64,000 bases of DNA from Pseudomonas proteolytica (GTDB taxonomy: Bacteria > Pseudomonadota > Gammaproteobacteria > Pseudomonadales > Pseudomonadaceae): assembly GCF_007858275.1 (NCBI RefSeq), contig NZ_VFEV01000008.1:1-64000 (forward strand), given 5' to 3'. The position numbers were made by a program, and so were the translations under genes. Under the pieces are notes generated by a model. It searched no databases and had not been told where the DNA came from. It saw nothing but the letters and a program-made list of their open reading frames with translations. Shown here one piece after another: positions 1 to 8,260 of this stretch; within the stretch, counting starts at the first letter, position 1; the number at the start of each line of letters is the position of its first letter.

Positions 1-52
1 GTAGGAGCGGCGTTGTGGCTGCATGAAAAGACCCGCTTAAAAGGCTAGAAAG

Positions 53-79
53 GGTGTCCACTTAAATTAGGTGGACACC
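53..79. repeat. 9-bp inverted repeat at left edge
   Basis: A perfect inverted repeat (GGTGTCCAC, nine-base spacer, GTGGACACC) lies just before the truncated Abi-like frame. A related string (GTGTCTACACTTAA) recurs at 2692-2705. It may be the relic end of an insertion element or a regulatory palindrome; the sequence does not decide between them. Confidence 0.4.
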
Positions 80-86
80 ATCGCCT

Positions 87-956
87 TTGGCGCCGGGGAC
101 AGGAAGGGGGGTTGGCCGGACGCATACCCATGTTCTTCCTCTCGTCTACGACCATTCCGCATCATTGCTCAGAGCGGGGATGGAAGTCACCTACAGGCTA
201 AGCACAACGGATGTTAAGCGCATCAGCTGGCCATGCAGTCAGGGCTTGGCCAATAATGACCGAGCAAGGGGCAACAACCCCAGATCCACACGATACACCC
301 ACGAGGATGTACTCGGCGCGGTAGGGAAGATCGCAAAGAAGAAAGGAAAAGGGAATGCAACTGTTGACGACATTGTCGCGAAGGTCCCCTTTGGATTCTG
401 GGAAACGATTATCAAAGGCTTGAAGCATAAATCGCACCCTGCTGGCATGCAGGCTAGCGTTTTATCAATAGCATTTCCAAACGCCCCTGACCTTGCTACG
501 ACGCCATACGATGATGCGGCGTTTGTCGATAGACTGGCCAACCTACTTAGCCAAGTACGAGATGTTCGAAATAGGATTGGCCATCACGATCAGATCTGGA
601 GAACGCCGGAGTTTGACTCCTATGGCAATCTGGGCTTTATACCTCGCCGGCCACGCCAAACGGTAAACAGCCTCCGTTTGCTCGCAAACCAAATATCTTG
701 GCTAGCAGGCTGGATAGATCCCGAAATTACTAATTACATTAAGGCGTCCGATCACTGGTGGTCCCTGCAAGCTCTGCTGACAAAAGAAGCATTGACAGTC
801 TATCGGAAGAACGGTGGTAGGGTCGGTACCTACGAGGCGGTGATTCGGATGACACCACAGCATGAAGCCGTCACTTGGCCTAACAAGACTCCTCGTACAC
901 CTGAAAAAATCCATAGGATCAATCGTCGCAGAGTAACTAAAAATATTTTCTATTGA
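87..956 (+). pseudogene. Abi-family HEPN protein, N-terminally truncated
   Basis: The frame keeps the C-terminal two thirds of an Abi-family (Abi_2-like) abortive-infection protein. Visible are the FGFW stretch and the RNRIGHH motif, which fits the HEPN RNase signature R-x4-H. The first 65 or so residues (starting from TTG at 87) do not look like the family's N-terminus, and no convincing ribosome site precedes them. I infer that the 5' end was lost or replaced, perhaps by the event that left the inverted repeat at 53-79. Family assignment is by motif only. A shorter functional product from an internal start cannot be excluded. Confidence 0.6.
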
Positions 957-1290
957 AGCCAGTTACTGTTGATGAGCCGTTCGTTAGTCTTGAAAAATTC
1001 ATAACCTGAAGGCCTATGCTCATACTGCACTGGGTAGCGCAAGCCTCTCCCCAAAATACACCTGGGCCAGCCTAGGCTCACTGACAACCAGTTGATCGCT
1101 GGGTGGAGAAAGTCCTAAGCTTACTGGCAGGAGATTAAACAGTTTAGGATGACAACATCTGAAACTCGCCTCCATAAAGATAGCACTGATTGCAGCTAAT
1201 TCAATAGTAAAAACCAAGATAATTACTCTAGAATAGTCTATTTGCCTTCTAAAAGCCGTAACGATAAATTAAATGCGTAAGCTACTTTAA
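957..1290. other. Intergenic, no gene seen
   Basis: No convincing coding frame, RNA or strong terminator is visible. The stretch becomes AT-rich toward 1200-1280, near the 3' end of the hypothetical gene on the minus strand. Confidence 0.6.
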
Positions 1291-1743
1291 TCATCCACTC
1301 ACGCGTAGATCGCGCTCAGCCAAAAAAATAATTTCAGTGACCTTGAGGTTATCTCGCTGAGTTGAGTGATGAATGCTGTAACAAGCCCCGCCTACTACCT
1401 TATAGATATAGCCCTCTTCTGTTCCTGACGCGTCTTCAGCAATGCTCACTTCCTGAAGCGGTTCCATCACCCAGTCGTTACCGCCTCTCATGTGACCAGG
1501 TGACATCAGATGTGCTTGCGCGAGCCATGAGCGGTCATCAAGCTCCGAAAGCATCTGCTGTAGGATCGGTACCGTGGGGATCATCAGCATGCTGCCCACG
1601 ATGTCGTCACCGTAATCGCGCACAAGCTCCACGTAAAACCATGGGTGGTGCAGCTCCAGCTCAATAAATTTCCAGTGACGGCTGGCGGGCTCGCCGAAAA
1701 TACCGGCTGGGCTGAGTTCGGCATGGCTATAGGTCTTGAACAT
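1291..1743 (-). CDS. Hypothetical protein, 150 aa
   Basis: I do not recognise this 150-residue protein. It is acidic and soluble-looking, with no signal peptide or membrane segment, and has aromatic-rich stretches such as HHPWFYVELV. It is divergent from the XRE regulator gene at 1829, and a perfect palindrome (1761-1776) lies between the two starts. That layout suggests the regulator may control this gene. It is accessory cargo at the island's left end. It could be a stress or toxin-antitoxin partner, but nothing in the sequence proves this. Confidence 0.6.
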   Translation of the reverse strand: MFKTYSHAELSPAGIFGEPASRHWKFIELELHHPWFYVELVRDYGDDIVGSMLMIPTVPILQQMLSELDDRSWLAQAHLMSPGHMRGGNDWVMEPLQEVSIAEDASGTEEGYIYKVVGGACYSIHHSTQRDNLKVTEIIFLAERDLRVSG

Positions 1744-1760
1744 CGAAAAACCCTCAAAAT

Positions 1761-1776
1761 ATTAACAATAGTTAAT
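1761..1776. promoter_or_regulatory. Candidate XRE operator
   Basis: A perfect palindrome, ATTAAC-AATA-GTTAAT, sits between the divergent starts at 1743 (minus) and 1829 (plus). Its position fits an autoregulatory operator of the XRE protein. This is inferred from position and symmetry. Confidence 0.5.
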
Positions 1777-1828
1777 GGATGTATGGCGTTCAAGACGGCT
1801 TCATCATTCCTTTTGTAGGAATGAAAAA

Positions 1829-2116
1829 ATGGAGCTGAAACAGGCATTTGGTAAGGCCATGAGGTTGCTGAGGAAATCTCGTAGCCTCAGCCAAGAAGAG
1901 TTCGGCGGCCACAGTAGCCAAACCTACCTTAGTCAACTGGAAGCCGGAGGAAAGGGCCCTACCCTCGAAATGGTGCATGGGCTCGCCTCTGTCATGAATG
2001 TTCATCCTTTGACGATCTTGACCCAGTGCTACCTTTTTATGGACAAGGATGCCACTCTGGATTCAATCATTGAGCGCGTTCGTGAGGAGCTAAGCGTGAC
2101 GCCATCGGACCGATGA
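1829..2116 (+). CDS. XRE-family transcriptional regulator, 95 aa
   Basis: This is a small DNA-binding protein of the Cro/CI (XRE) class, one helix-turn-helix domain of about 60 residues followed by a short acidic helix. Typical features are RLLRKSRSLSQEEFG (helices 1-2), TYLSQLEAGGKGP (recognition helix and turn) and a MNVHPLTIL tail. The ATG at 1829 is chosen over upstream codons because AGGA at 1817-1820 is well placed. The gene is divergent from the hypothetical gene at 1291-1743 and co-directional with the small frames at 2241 and 2439. It probably represses its own divergent promoter. Confidence 0.8.
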   Translation: MELKQAFGKAMRLLRKSRSLSQEEFGGHSSQTYLSQLEAGGKGPTLEMVHGLASVMNVHPLTILTQCYLFMDKDATLDSIIERVREELSVTPSDR

Positions 2117-2240
2117 GGAGGGGCGCCTGTCCCCCTTCAGCATGGACTGAGATGTCCGATCGGATGCAACCAAAGTCTGCGCGATCTGACCCTGCGGCTG
2201 GTTTGATCTTGGGCGCTACCTACGTGGAAGAGGAGAGGCA

Positions 2241-2408
2241 ATGAAGGGCCGACGGAAGGTAAAGACTGATAAGTGGCGTATAAAGTCGGAAAATGAAGAC
2301 GACGCCCGAAGGCTTTTGCGAAGGCGGGTACAGACGCAAGGAAGGTTTCTCGACATAGCAGCACATGCCGGCAAAGGAATGGAACCTGTTGGCCGAATTG
2401 CCGGTTGA
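2241..2408 (+). CDS. Small basic hypothetical protein, 55 aa
   Basis: This 55-codon frame begins with ATG at 2241 and has a strong ribosome site (GAGGAG) just upstream. The product starts MKGRRKVKTDKWR and has two arginine-rich patches (ARRLLRRR near residue 25), so it is highly basic and might bind nucleic acid. It ends 30 bases before the ATG of the DUF2384 gene, suggesting co-transcription. I recognise no family. The main support is the good ribosome site and the tidy spacing. Confidence 0.45.
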   Translation: MKGRRKVKTDKWRIKSENEDDARRLLRRRVQTQGRFLDIAAHAGKGMEPVGRIAG

Positions 2409-2438
2409 GAGATAGGCTTTCACCTTTGAGGTTTGCAA

Positions 2439-2705
2439 ATGAAGGATCCTCAGATATTAGCGCTGTGCCCATGCTCGCCGCAGGGGTGCTGGAGCATCGA
2501 CCACCGAAGCTTCAAGGGCAGGTGCGAAGAAATCGTGCATCTGGCAACGCTGGTGCTTGGCAGTCGAGTGCTTGCCGCGCAATGGCTGTACAAGCCAGCA
2601 ATCGGGCTAAGGCATCAGTCACCTTGCAGCACCTTGGTGACTCGATCGGGCTACCAGCAAGTTGTGACACTCCTAGGACGAATTGAACACGGTGTCTACA
2701 CTTAA
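2439..2705 (+). CDS. DUF2384 (Xre/MbcA/ParS) antitoxin-like protein, 88 aa
   Basis: The C-terminal 55 residues fit the toxin-binding domain of ParS/MbcA/Xre antitoxins: a Gly-Ser turn (VLGS), an AAQWL helix, a Pro-Cys pair, then SGYQQVVTLLGRIEHG. In this family the domain neutralises RES-type ADP-ribosylating or NAD-degrading toxins. Here the N-terminus (residues 1-30) is short and lacks the usual helix-turn-helix. No RES toxin gene follows, so it looks like an orphan antitoxin or a remnant. ATG at 2439 is chosen because GAGG at 2428-2431 precedes it; a TTG at 2433 is also in frame. Confidence 0.65.
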   Translation: MKDPQILALCPCSPQGCWSIDHRSFKGRCEEIVHLATLVLGSRVLAAQWLYKPAIGLRHQSPCSTLVTRSGYQQVVTLLGRIEHGVYT

Positions 2706-3147
2706 CGCCGTTGGGTTCCATGCCAGAGGACCTGTCTACATCTCGTCTGACATAGGATTAGCTGTGTCTATCGCAGGATCTAACTCGAACCGCATCAAGC
2801 GTATGCCTAAGGGGAAGCCCCTTTGTTAGGAAGGTATTCGAGCGAACGGGCTCACGCTCCGCGGTAAACAAAGCTCTGTCTCGGATGGTGCTCAGTGGTT
2901 CGATAGCGCGGTCATTAGCGACTGGCTGCTTGCGACCTCAAGCAGACACGGCCCTAAGCTGAGTTGTCAGCGCCATCGCCGCCAGCCGGAAGCAGGATTA
3001 TCACTAAACTCCTTCATACTTGCGAAAGCAGAGCTTGCCGGTGCTGGCTCCAACATCCAGCCTTCGCAGTGGGTCGAATGCTGCCAGTAGGGGGCAAGTG
3101 GGCGTAGGATGGAGGCTTCCCCATCAGCTCATAAGGAGCCGCCCCTT
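2706..3147. other. Intergenic, decayed mobile DNA
   Basis: No intact gene is visible. A short GC hairpin followed by TTTGTT (AAGGGG-AAG-CCCCTT, 2809-2823) could be a weak terminator for the DUF2384 gene. The rest looks like degenerate sequence of unknown origin. Confidence 0.45.
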
Positions 3148-3336
3148 ATGAATGAATCCGTGCGGACAACCTTGAAATGCCAAGAACCAGGTGATGGTAC
3201 TGGGGATGTCATCACTGACCTCCCGGACGATATCCTCGAACGCATGGGTCTCAAAATCGGTGATTCCCTGAGCATACAGCTGATAGGCGGGAGCATAGTG
3301 CTAAAGCCAATTAGTGATGCAGACGCCCAGCCCTAA
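3148..3336 (+). CDS. AbrB/MazE/SpoVT-family protein, 62 aa
   Basis: This small protein has the swapped-hairpin AbrB signature. A stretch of the type GDVITDLPDDILERMG leads into KIGDSLSI and then a closing strand, IVLKPI. Such proteins are usually MazE-type antitoxins or transition-state regulators that bind DNA as dimers. The ATG at 3148 is preceded by AAGGAG at 3133-3138, nine bases upstream. No MazF-like toxin gene follows, so this too may be an orphan antitoxin. Confidence 0.7.
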   Translation: MNESVRTTLKCQEPGDGTGDVITDLPDDILERMGLKIGDSLSIQLIGGSIVLKPISDADAQP

Positions 3337-3462
3337 GGCAGCTTTCGACCCACAGCGGTCGTTGTCGACCGGCCGCTTCATAGGTCGATTACGCTCAGTC
3401 GCCACCTGCTGCGACCCAGGTTACCCATGACTAGAACGGCAGCAACCGAGATGCCAGCCTAG

Positions 3463-3633
3463 GTCTCAACACTGGTCAATGCGCTTGATTGGCCCGAATT
3501 GCTTGAACGTACACTGCAGGCGCATCGCTCGCGGTACAAACGGATCGTGGAACACTGCGGTGGCAAGGTCGACATTCACAGCGAGCAAAACCTGGGCAAC
3601 CAGATTCAACTGACTTTTCTGCTCTCCAATTGA
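3463..3633 (+). pseudogene. Possible sensor-kinase C-terminal remnant
   Basis: An open stretch of 56 codons directly after a stop contains RIVEHCGGKVDIHSEQNLGN and ends shortly after. This resembles the last strands of a histidine-kinase ATPase domain (…VEHHGG…SE…G…F). No start codon with a ribosome site, H-box or N-box is present, so I read it as the 3' scrap of a lost kinase gene beside eptA. The match is short and could be chance. Confidence 0.35.
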
Positions 3634-3679
3634 ATATTGCAGCTGATACGAGCGAGTATTTCAATCGCACTTCGAGCAT

Positions 3680-5377
3680 TCAGAGGCCGGAGTACGTGCT
3701 TCCGGCCAAGGGCTTGCAAGGGGCAGTGAAGTCTAGGGCTGAGCGATACGAGGATGTCTGGACGCTCATCATCCCGAGCACCGTGTGGAACAGGTTGTCA
3801 TGGCTCAATGGCGAGTTTGTCTGGGCTTTCAAGCAGCCCATATTCAGCCGTTCGCTCTTCGCGATAGAGTCAGACATCCAGAGCACCATTGGCACCTTGG
3901 TTTGCTCGTCCGGGGCCATCGCATAGGGCAGCCCATGTAGGTAGAGGCCACCCTCTCCCAGTGACTCCCCATGATCCGAGACGTACATGAGCGCAGTGTC
4001 GAATTTGGTGTTCGCAGCCAGGATGTCGATCAGCCCGGCCGTTACGTAGTCGGTGTAGAGGATCGAGTTGTCGTAGGCATTGATCACCTCCTGCTGCTTA
4101 CATTTGTCGAGCTCATTGGTCTCGCAGACCGGCTCGAATTTCTTGAACTGCGAGGGATATCGCTTGTAGTAGGCTGGGCCGTGGCTGCCTTTGTAGTGGA
4201 GCACCAGGACAGCATCGCCTTCCTGACGGTTGATGAAGTCCTCCATTTCCGAGAGCAGCACCCCGTCCTTGCACTCGTCGCTGGTGCACAGCTGAGCATC
4301 CGCATGTTGGGTAGCCTTGTGGTTAGGCACCCGGTCACAGACCCCTTTACAGCCCGAATTGTTGTCAGTCCACATTACGCTGATGCCTGCGCGCTGAAGC
4401 ACATCGAGTAGCCCTTCTCGGCTCTTGGCCAAGCCGTCCTTGTACTCATCCTTGCCGACGTCCAGGAACATGCACGGCAGTGATACCGCGGTGGCGGTGC
4501 CGCAGGAACTCACATTTGAGAAGCTTATGACATTGCGTTTTTTCAGTTCCGGATTCGTATCACGGGAGTAGCCATTGAGGGAGAAGTTGGCAGAGCGTGC
4601 TGTCTCCCCCACTGCCAGCACCAGCAGCTTGGGTTTGCGAGCTGCTCCCTGCCTTTTCACTACTGCATCGGTACCGATGGTGGTCAGTTCTTTCGGCGTG
4701 GCCAACTGACGTTTCAGGTAGCCATGACTGGCCGCAAACAGGTTGGTGGGAACCAGAATGAGCCGAATCTCCCGGTTGTTGCGCAGCAAGGACGCATAAG
4801 ACTGGTATTGGCTCAGCACAATGCCGGCAAGGGTGACTAGGGCAAGCGAAAGGACAATGAGTCTACTGGCCAACGCTTTGATCCAGGGCTTACGTCGGAG
4901 CGGCACCTGACTGATCAGGTAAACGGGCAATCCCCCTACCATTGCCACCCAGAGGCCGAGCTTCCAGTTCAGTAGCTCGGAGACCTCACTGACGTCGGTC
5001 TCCACGACGTTGGTGAACATGGTGTAATCAATGACGATGCCGTAAGCATTCATGAAGTAGCTGGCGAAAGCCGCACTGATCAGGATCAGGCACAGTAGCG
5101 GTTTGGCGAGCCGTGCCCATGACAGCAGACTGAGTATGGTAAACACCCAAGCAAACACAACAACTGGCAGGCTACTCGCGAGCAGCCAATTAACTTCATC
5201 GGCATTGAAAATCAGCCGCGTAAGAACACGCCAAAGCTCAGCGTTCGTAAATAGCAACAACCAAAGAGTTACCAGCCCGATGAGCAGATTGGTGCTGATG
5301 CCTTTTTGTCGAGTACTGCGAATAGCAAAGATCAATCTACTGAACAGGGTGTGAACAATGGATTTCGAAGGTGTCAT
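3680..5377 (-). CDS. eptA: Lipid A phosphoethanolamine transferase EptA
   Basis: EptA is an inner-membrane enzyme that moves phosphoethanolamine from phosphatidylethanolamine to lipid A, lowering surface negative charge and cationic-peptide binding. About five N-terminal membrane segments (roughly residues 30-190) precede a periplasmic sulfatase-fold domain. Key sites are visible: the nucleophile motif GETARSANFS (Thr near 260), the SDHGESLGE metal motif and the LHGLPYAMAP segment. Length (565 aa) is normal for EptA/MCR proteins. ATG at 5377 is used; a TTG two codons upstream (5383) is possible, and neither has a strong ribosome site. A copper/zinc-type box lies at 5610-5625. In P. aeruginosa zinc is known to induce eptA through ColRS, so its place in a zinc island makes sense. 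Confidence 0.93.
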   Translation of the reverse strand: MTPSKSIVHTLFSRLIFAIRSTRQKGISTNLLIGLVTLWLLLFTNAELWRVLTRLIFNADEVNWLLASSLPVVVFAWVFTILSLLSWARLAKPLLCLILISAAFASYFMNAYGIVIDYTMFTNVVETDVSEVSELLNWKLGLWVAMVGGLPVYLISQVPLRRKPWIKALASRLIVLSLALVTLAGIVLSQYQSYASLLRNNREIRLILVPTNLFAASHGYLKRQLATPKELTTIGTDAVVKRQGAARKPKLLVLAVGETARSANFSLNGYSRDTNPELKKRNVISFSNVSSCGTATAVSLPCMFLDVGKDEYKDGLAKSREGLLDVLQRAGISVMWTDNNSGCKGVCDRVPNHKATQHADAQLCTSDECKDGVLLSEMEDFINRQEGDAVLVLHYKGSHGPAYYKRYPSQFKKFEPVCETNELDKCKQQEVINAYDNSILYTDYVTAGLIDILAANTKFDTALMYVSDHGESLGEGGLYLHGLPYAMAPDEQTKVPMVLWMSDSIAKSERLNMGCLKAQTNSPLSHDNLFHTVLGMMSVQTSSYRSALDFTAPCKPLAGSTYSGL

Positions 5378-5383
5378 TATCAA

Positions 5384-5867
5384 ACTCTAGGAGGCTGCTG
5401 ATCCATGACGCATGGCTATGGAATCCTCGGTAGCTACCAGGCAAACCATCGACAGATACTGTGCGAAGGTGGGCGTGCGGAGCGCCAGAGACCCCGAGCC
5501 CTATGGCTTAAGGGCGCTTAGGATGTTTGAGGCAAAAGAATTGAATGAGAAGTAAACTCTCGCTAGGCGCATTATTTCCGGAACACGATAACGACACGAT
5601 GACCTCGTGATTACAATGCTGTCAGAATCGCAGCAATGGCTTTTTTGATTGTGATCGACCAGGCTATGATAAAAAATCGGACACGTTCGACTGCTGTGTG
5701 GTTAGTGCCACCCAGCGAATTAAATTAAATTTCATAAACAAAATGGGCTTGTTTTGTCGTACGCTCATTTTGAACTTTTACTTCAATTTAGAAGTCTTTC
5801 TCGCGAGCAGAACACTTCCTTAACTTTTGCCCGTGCTTATGTCACTTATCAATGAGGGACGAACACC
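5384..5867. other. Intergenic between eptA and zinc-ribbon gene
   Basis: This 484-base divergent region has no gene. It contains the metal box at 5610-5625 and an AT-rich stretch at 5720-5800 likely to hold the promoters of both flanking genes. Confidence 0.6.
5610..5625. promoter_or_regulatory. CopR/CzcR-type box
   Basis: On the minus strand this reads CTGACA-GCATT-GTAAT, an exact match to the CopR box CTGACA-N5-GTAAT known from Pseudomonas. It lies between eptA and the zinc-ribbon gene and could serve either one. Related boxes occur at 8544, 20870, 20995 and 22870. Confidence 0.6.
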
Positions 5868-6206
5868 ATGAGCTTTTTCAAGAACATCTTGGGCGGCCAC
5901 CACGGCCGGGGAAACCACGGCGGTGGTAAGCACCACAGTGGTGGGCACGGGAGCGATCGGCATGACCGCTATGACCAGCAGCAGAGCTGCGACGGCAATG
6001 ACCGGGTAATTGACAGTGGGCGGGCAATATCCCAAGCCCCAATCACTGATCTGCAGCCTTGCAGGCAGTGCCGGACCGCTAACGCCCCATCTGCGCGCTT
6101 TTGTCTAAACTGCGGAACACCACTATCGAGTGGCTGCAAGGCCTGCGGCTCCTCGCTGACGTCAGGAGCGAAATTCTGCAGCCAGTGCGGCCAAGCCACG
6201 CCTTAG
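5868..6206 (+). CDS. Gly/His-rich zinc-ribbon protein, 112 aa
   Basis: The first 45 residues are rich in Gly and His (GGHHGRGNHGGGKHHSGGHG), a metal-binding look. The C-terminal half has four Cys pairs, CRQC, CLNC, CKAC and CSQC, forming two zinc ribbons. The gene lies 55 bases before czcD in the same direction and follows a GAGGGA ribosome site. Such double-ribbon proteins recur in Pseudomonas czc clusters, but their exact role is not established. Cytosolic metal buffering or sensing is my inference. Confidence 0.75.
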   Translation: MSFFKNILGGHHGRGNHGGGKHHSGGHGSDRHDRYDQQQSCDGNDRVIDSGRAISQAPITDLQPCRQCRTANAPSARFCLNCGTPLSSGCKACGSSLTSGAKFCSQCGQATP

Positions 6207-6261
6207 CGCCTGGCCACCCTGGTAAGCCAACGCGACCACCCCCCTGCGCAAGGAGAAATAC

Positions 6262-7167
6262 GTGGGATCGAATCATGATCATGGCAGTGCAGCAGTACGT
6301 GAGGGACATCAGAAGAAGCTAGTCATGGCATTGGCCCTGACTGGCAGCTTTATGATTGCTGAAGTAATCGGTGCATGGATAACCGGCAGCTTGGCGCTGC
6401 TGTCGGATGCATCTCACATGTTCACTGACACCGCCGCCTTGGCGATATCGCTGATTGCGCTCCAGATAGCCAAGCGGCCGGCGGATCAAAAACGAACCTT
6501 TGGCTATGCGCGGTTGGAGATCCTGGCCTCCACGCTCAACGCAGTCCTGCTCTTCCTGGTGGCAATGTACATCTTGTACGAAGCCTACCAACGCTTCTTC
6601 ATGCCGACGGAGATCGCCACTGGCGCGATGATGTGGATCGCGATCGCTGGCCTGATCATCAACCTTATTTCGATGCGTCTTCTGGCATCTGCCAGCAACG
6701 AGAGCCTCAATGTCAAAGGGGCTTACCTCGAAGTTTGGAGCGACATGCTCGGATCGTTGGGCGTAATCATCGCGGCTCTCATTATCCGCTTCACTGGCTG
6801 GACCTGGGTCGACACGATTGTCGCTGTTGCAATCGGCCTCTGGGTACTGCCGCGGACATGGCAGCTGCTTCGCGAGAGCCTGGGCATCCTCATGGAGGGT
6901 GTCCCAAGGGGGCTTGACGTCGCGGCAATCGAGACCACCATCCGCAACGTTGATGGCGTCACTGATGTACACGATTTGCACGTTTGGGCCGTCAGTAGCG
7001 GCAGCAACGTGATGACTTCGCACGTAGTAGTGGGTGACACAGCAGATGGAGATGCCGTGCTGGCGGGCGTCGTGGAAGCGGTCAGCGATGCGTTCGAAAT
7101 CCACCACTGCACCATTCAGATCGAGCGCGCAGCTTTCCACCAGAGCATGCCGTTACCGTCGCACTGA
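6262..7167 (+). CDS. czcD: CDF-family Zn/Cd/Co efflux protein CzcD
   Basis: CzcD exports Zn, Cd and Co ions from cytoplasm to periplasm in exchange for protons. The 301-residue protein has a short His-containing N-terminus, six membrane segments (about 20-210) and a cytoplasmic C-terminal dimerisation domain. Metal-site residues are visible: SDASHMFTD in TM2 (His52, Asp56) and EVWSD in TM5 (Glu157, Asp161), where many CDF proteins have His-x3-Asp. A GTG start at 6262 fits AGGAG at 6251-6255. It follows the zinc-ribbon gene and likely shares its promoter. Confidence 0.92.
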   Translation: MGSNHDHGSAAVREGHQKKLVMALALTGSFMIAEVIGAWITGSLALLSDASHMFTDTAALAISLIALQIAKRPADQKRTFGYARLEILASTLNAVLLFLVAMYILYEAYQRFFMPTEIATGAMMWIAIAGLIINLISMRLLASASNESLNVKGAYLEVWSDMLGSLGVIIAALIIRFTGWTWVDTIVAVAIGLWVLPRTWQLLRESLGILMEGVPRGLDVAAIETTIRNVDGVTDVHDLHVWAVSSGSNVMTSHVVVGDTADGDAVLAGVVEAVSDAFEIHHCTIQIERAAFHQSMPLPSH

Positions 7168-7329
7168 TCGGTTGGTAACCACCTGGTCAACGCACCACTC
7201 TTCAAACAGAGAGAGTGGTGTCGTAAAGGAAAGATCGGGAATGATAGGCGTCAAAACGGCAGGAGCACTTCGTGAGCGCCTTGGGAAGATTCCGACAGAC
7301 TCTCTCGAGTGCCCGTAGGAGGTTCAGCA

Positions 7330-7680
7330 ATGGCTTGGATCATCACGAAGTACTTAGTCACTGCCGGAATAGTGATTCTAGTATCAGAGCTGGCAAAACG
7401 TAGCGACAAGCTGGGTGGCCTAGTTGCCGCTCTGCCTCTGGTCACGGTCATGACGCTGATCTGGCTGTACTTGGAAAACCAGAGTATGGAAAAGATAGCT
7501 AATCATGCCTGGTATACGTTCTGGTACGTCCTTCCAACCCTGCCAATGTTTATCACTTTTCCGGTGCTGCTGCCCAAACTGGACTTTTGGCCGACGCTTA
7601 TCATCAGCATCATCATCACCATGGTAAGTTTTGGGGGCTTTGCTCTGCTGCTACGTCGTTTTGGCATCGAGTTGCTGTGA
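7330..7680 (+). CDS. DUF3147 membrane protein, 116 aa
   Basis: A small integral membrane protein with about four hydrophobic segments, matching the DUF3147 pattern (MAWIITKYLVTAGIVILVSE at the start, LGGLVAALPLVTVMTLIWLY next). Function is unknown; members often sit beside metal transporters. The ATG at 7330 follows AGGAGG at 7317-7322, so upstream in-frame codons are not used. It lies 160 bases downstream of czcD and is probably read with it. Confidence 0.75.
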   Translation: MAWIITKYLVTAGIVILVSELAKRSDKLGGLVAALPLVTVMTLIWLYLENQSMEKIANHAWYTFWYVLPTLPMFITFPVLLPKLDFWPTLIISIIITMVSFGGFALLLRRFGIELL

Positions 7681-7713
7681 GCTAAGCGCCGGGGGCAGCA
7701 AGTGGGTGGCCGC

Positions 7714-8040
7714 TCACCGACTATTAACGCACTCGCCTTTCACCAGGTAGCGAACCATGTGCAATTCGCCCTTCGAGTCCTCGTAGGCCATCATGCTTTT
7801 CACGTTGCCGCAGTACCGCACGTTGGGCGACACGTACACCAACTTCCCAACGTCCAGATTCATGCCATAGGTGTAGTCTTCAAGCTCTGGCATGGGCTTC
7901 TTCACGCTCTGTGCATAGCGCTCTGTAGCCTGCCGAGCAGACTGCTCAAGATCCTCATTGATCTGCACGCTACTTAGAGCATCTGTCGACAGCACAGAGA
8001 AGAGCATGAATACGGCAATTGCAGATCTAGTGGTTTTCAT
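7714..8040 (-). CDS. DUF2790 periplasmic protein, 108 aa (first copy)
   Basis: A secreted protein: Lys/Thr/Arg N-terminus and a hydrophobic signal (SAIAVFMLFSVLSTDA), then a short domain of the DUF2790 type with YTYGMNLDVGKLVYVS and paired Cys (CGNV…GECVNS). The family is common in Pseudomonas and associated with metal or cell-envelope stress; its biochemical role is unknown. A related gene lies at 14488. ATG at 8040 is taken as the start because the signal peptide begins there. The ribosome site is weak, and a terminator-like hairpin stands only 16 bases upstream. Confidence 0.8.
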   Translation of the reverse strand: MKTTRSAIAVFMLFSVLSTDALSSVQINEDLEQSARQATERYAQSVKKPMPELEDYTYGMNLDVGKLVYVSPNVRYCGNVKSMMAYEDSKGELHMVRYLVKGECVNSR

Positions 8041-8055
8041 GAGAAGTCCATTAAT

Positions 8056-8121
8056 AAAAAAGCGCCCACGGCGGGCGCTAAAATTCACCTTACCAAAGGA
8101 GCGTATGGTTCCAAGGTGAAT
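8056..8121 (-). promoter_or_regulatory. Double hairpin leader with terminator before DUF2790 gene
   Basis: Reading the minus strand, a long stem (ATTCACCTT … AAGGTGAAT, with an inner ACCA/TGGT pairing) is followed three bases later by AGCGCCC-GCCGT-GGGCGCT and six Ts, then by the DUF2790 start. This looks like a small RNA end or a transcription attenuator placed directly before the start codon. The structure is read from sequence; the function is inferred. Confidence 0.55.
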
Positions 8122-8244
8122 GCATTGGCGTGAGCAGGGTTTCGTTACTCCCGCCATGCTGCTCCGGATGAGACGACTCCAAAGCAGCGCTGCCTGTGTG
8201 CTGTACTAAAACTAGCAGAGGCGGCTAACGACAAGATGATTGTG

Positions 8245-8260
8245 AAATTACAATTTGGAC
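8245..8260. promoter_or_regulatory. Degenerate metal box
   Basis: AAATTACAATTTGGAC keeps the GTAAT half (on the minus strand) but only part of the other half. A further TTGTAAAGTAATT string follows at 8271-8283. It lies about 200 bases before the DUF2790 start and may be a weaker site of the same regulator. Confidence 0.3.

Noticed and set aside
2137..2472. Minus-strand frames at 2137-2472
   Set aside because: No ribosome site or family match; the plus-strand small frames with good ribosome sites fit better.
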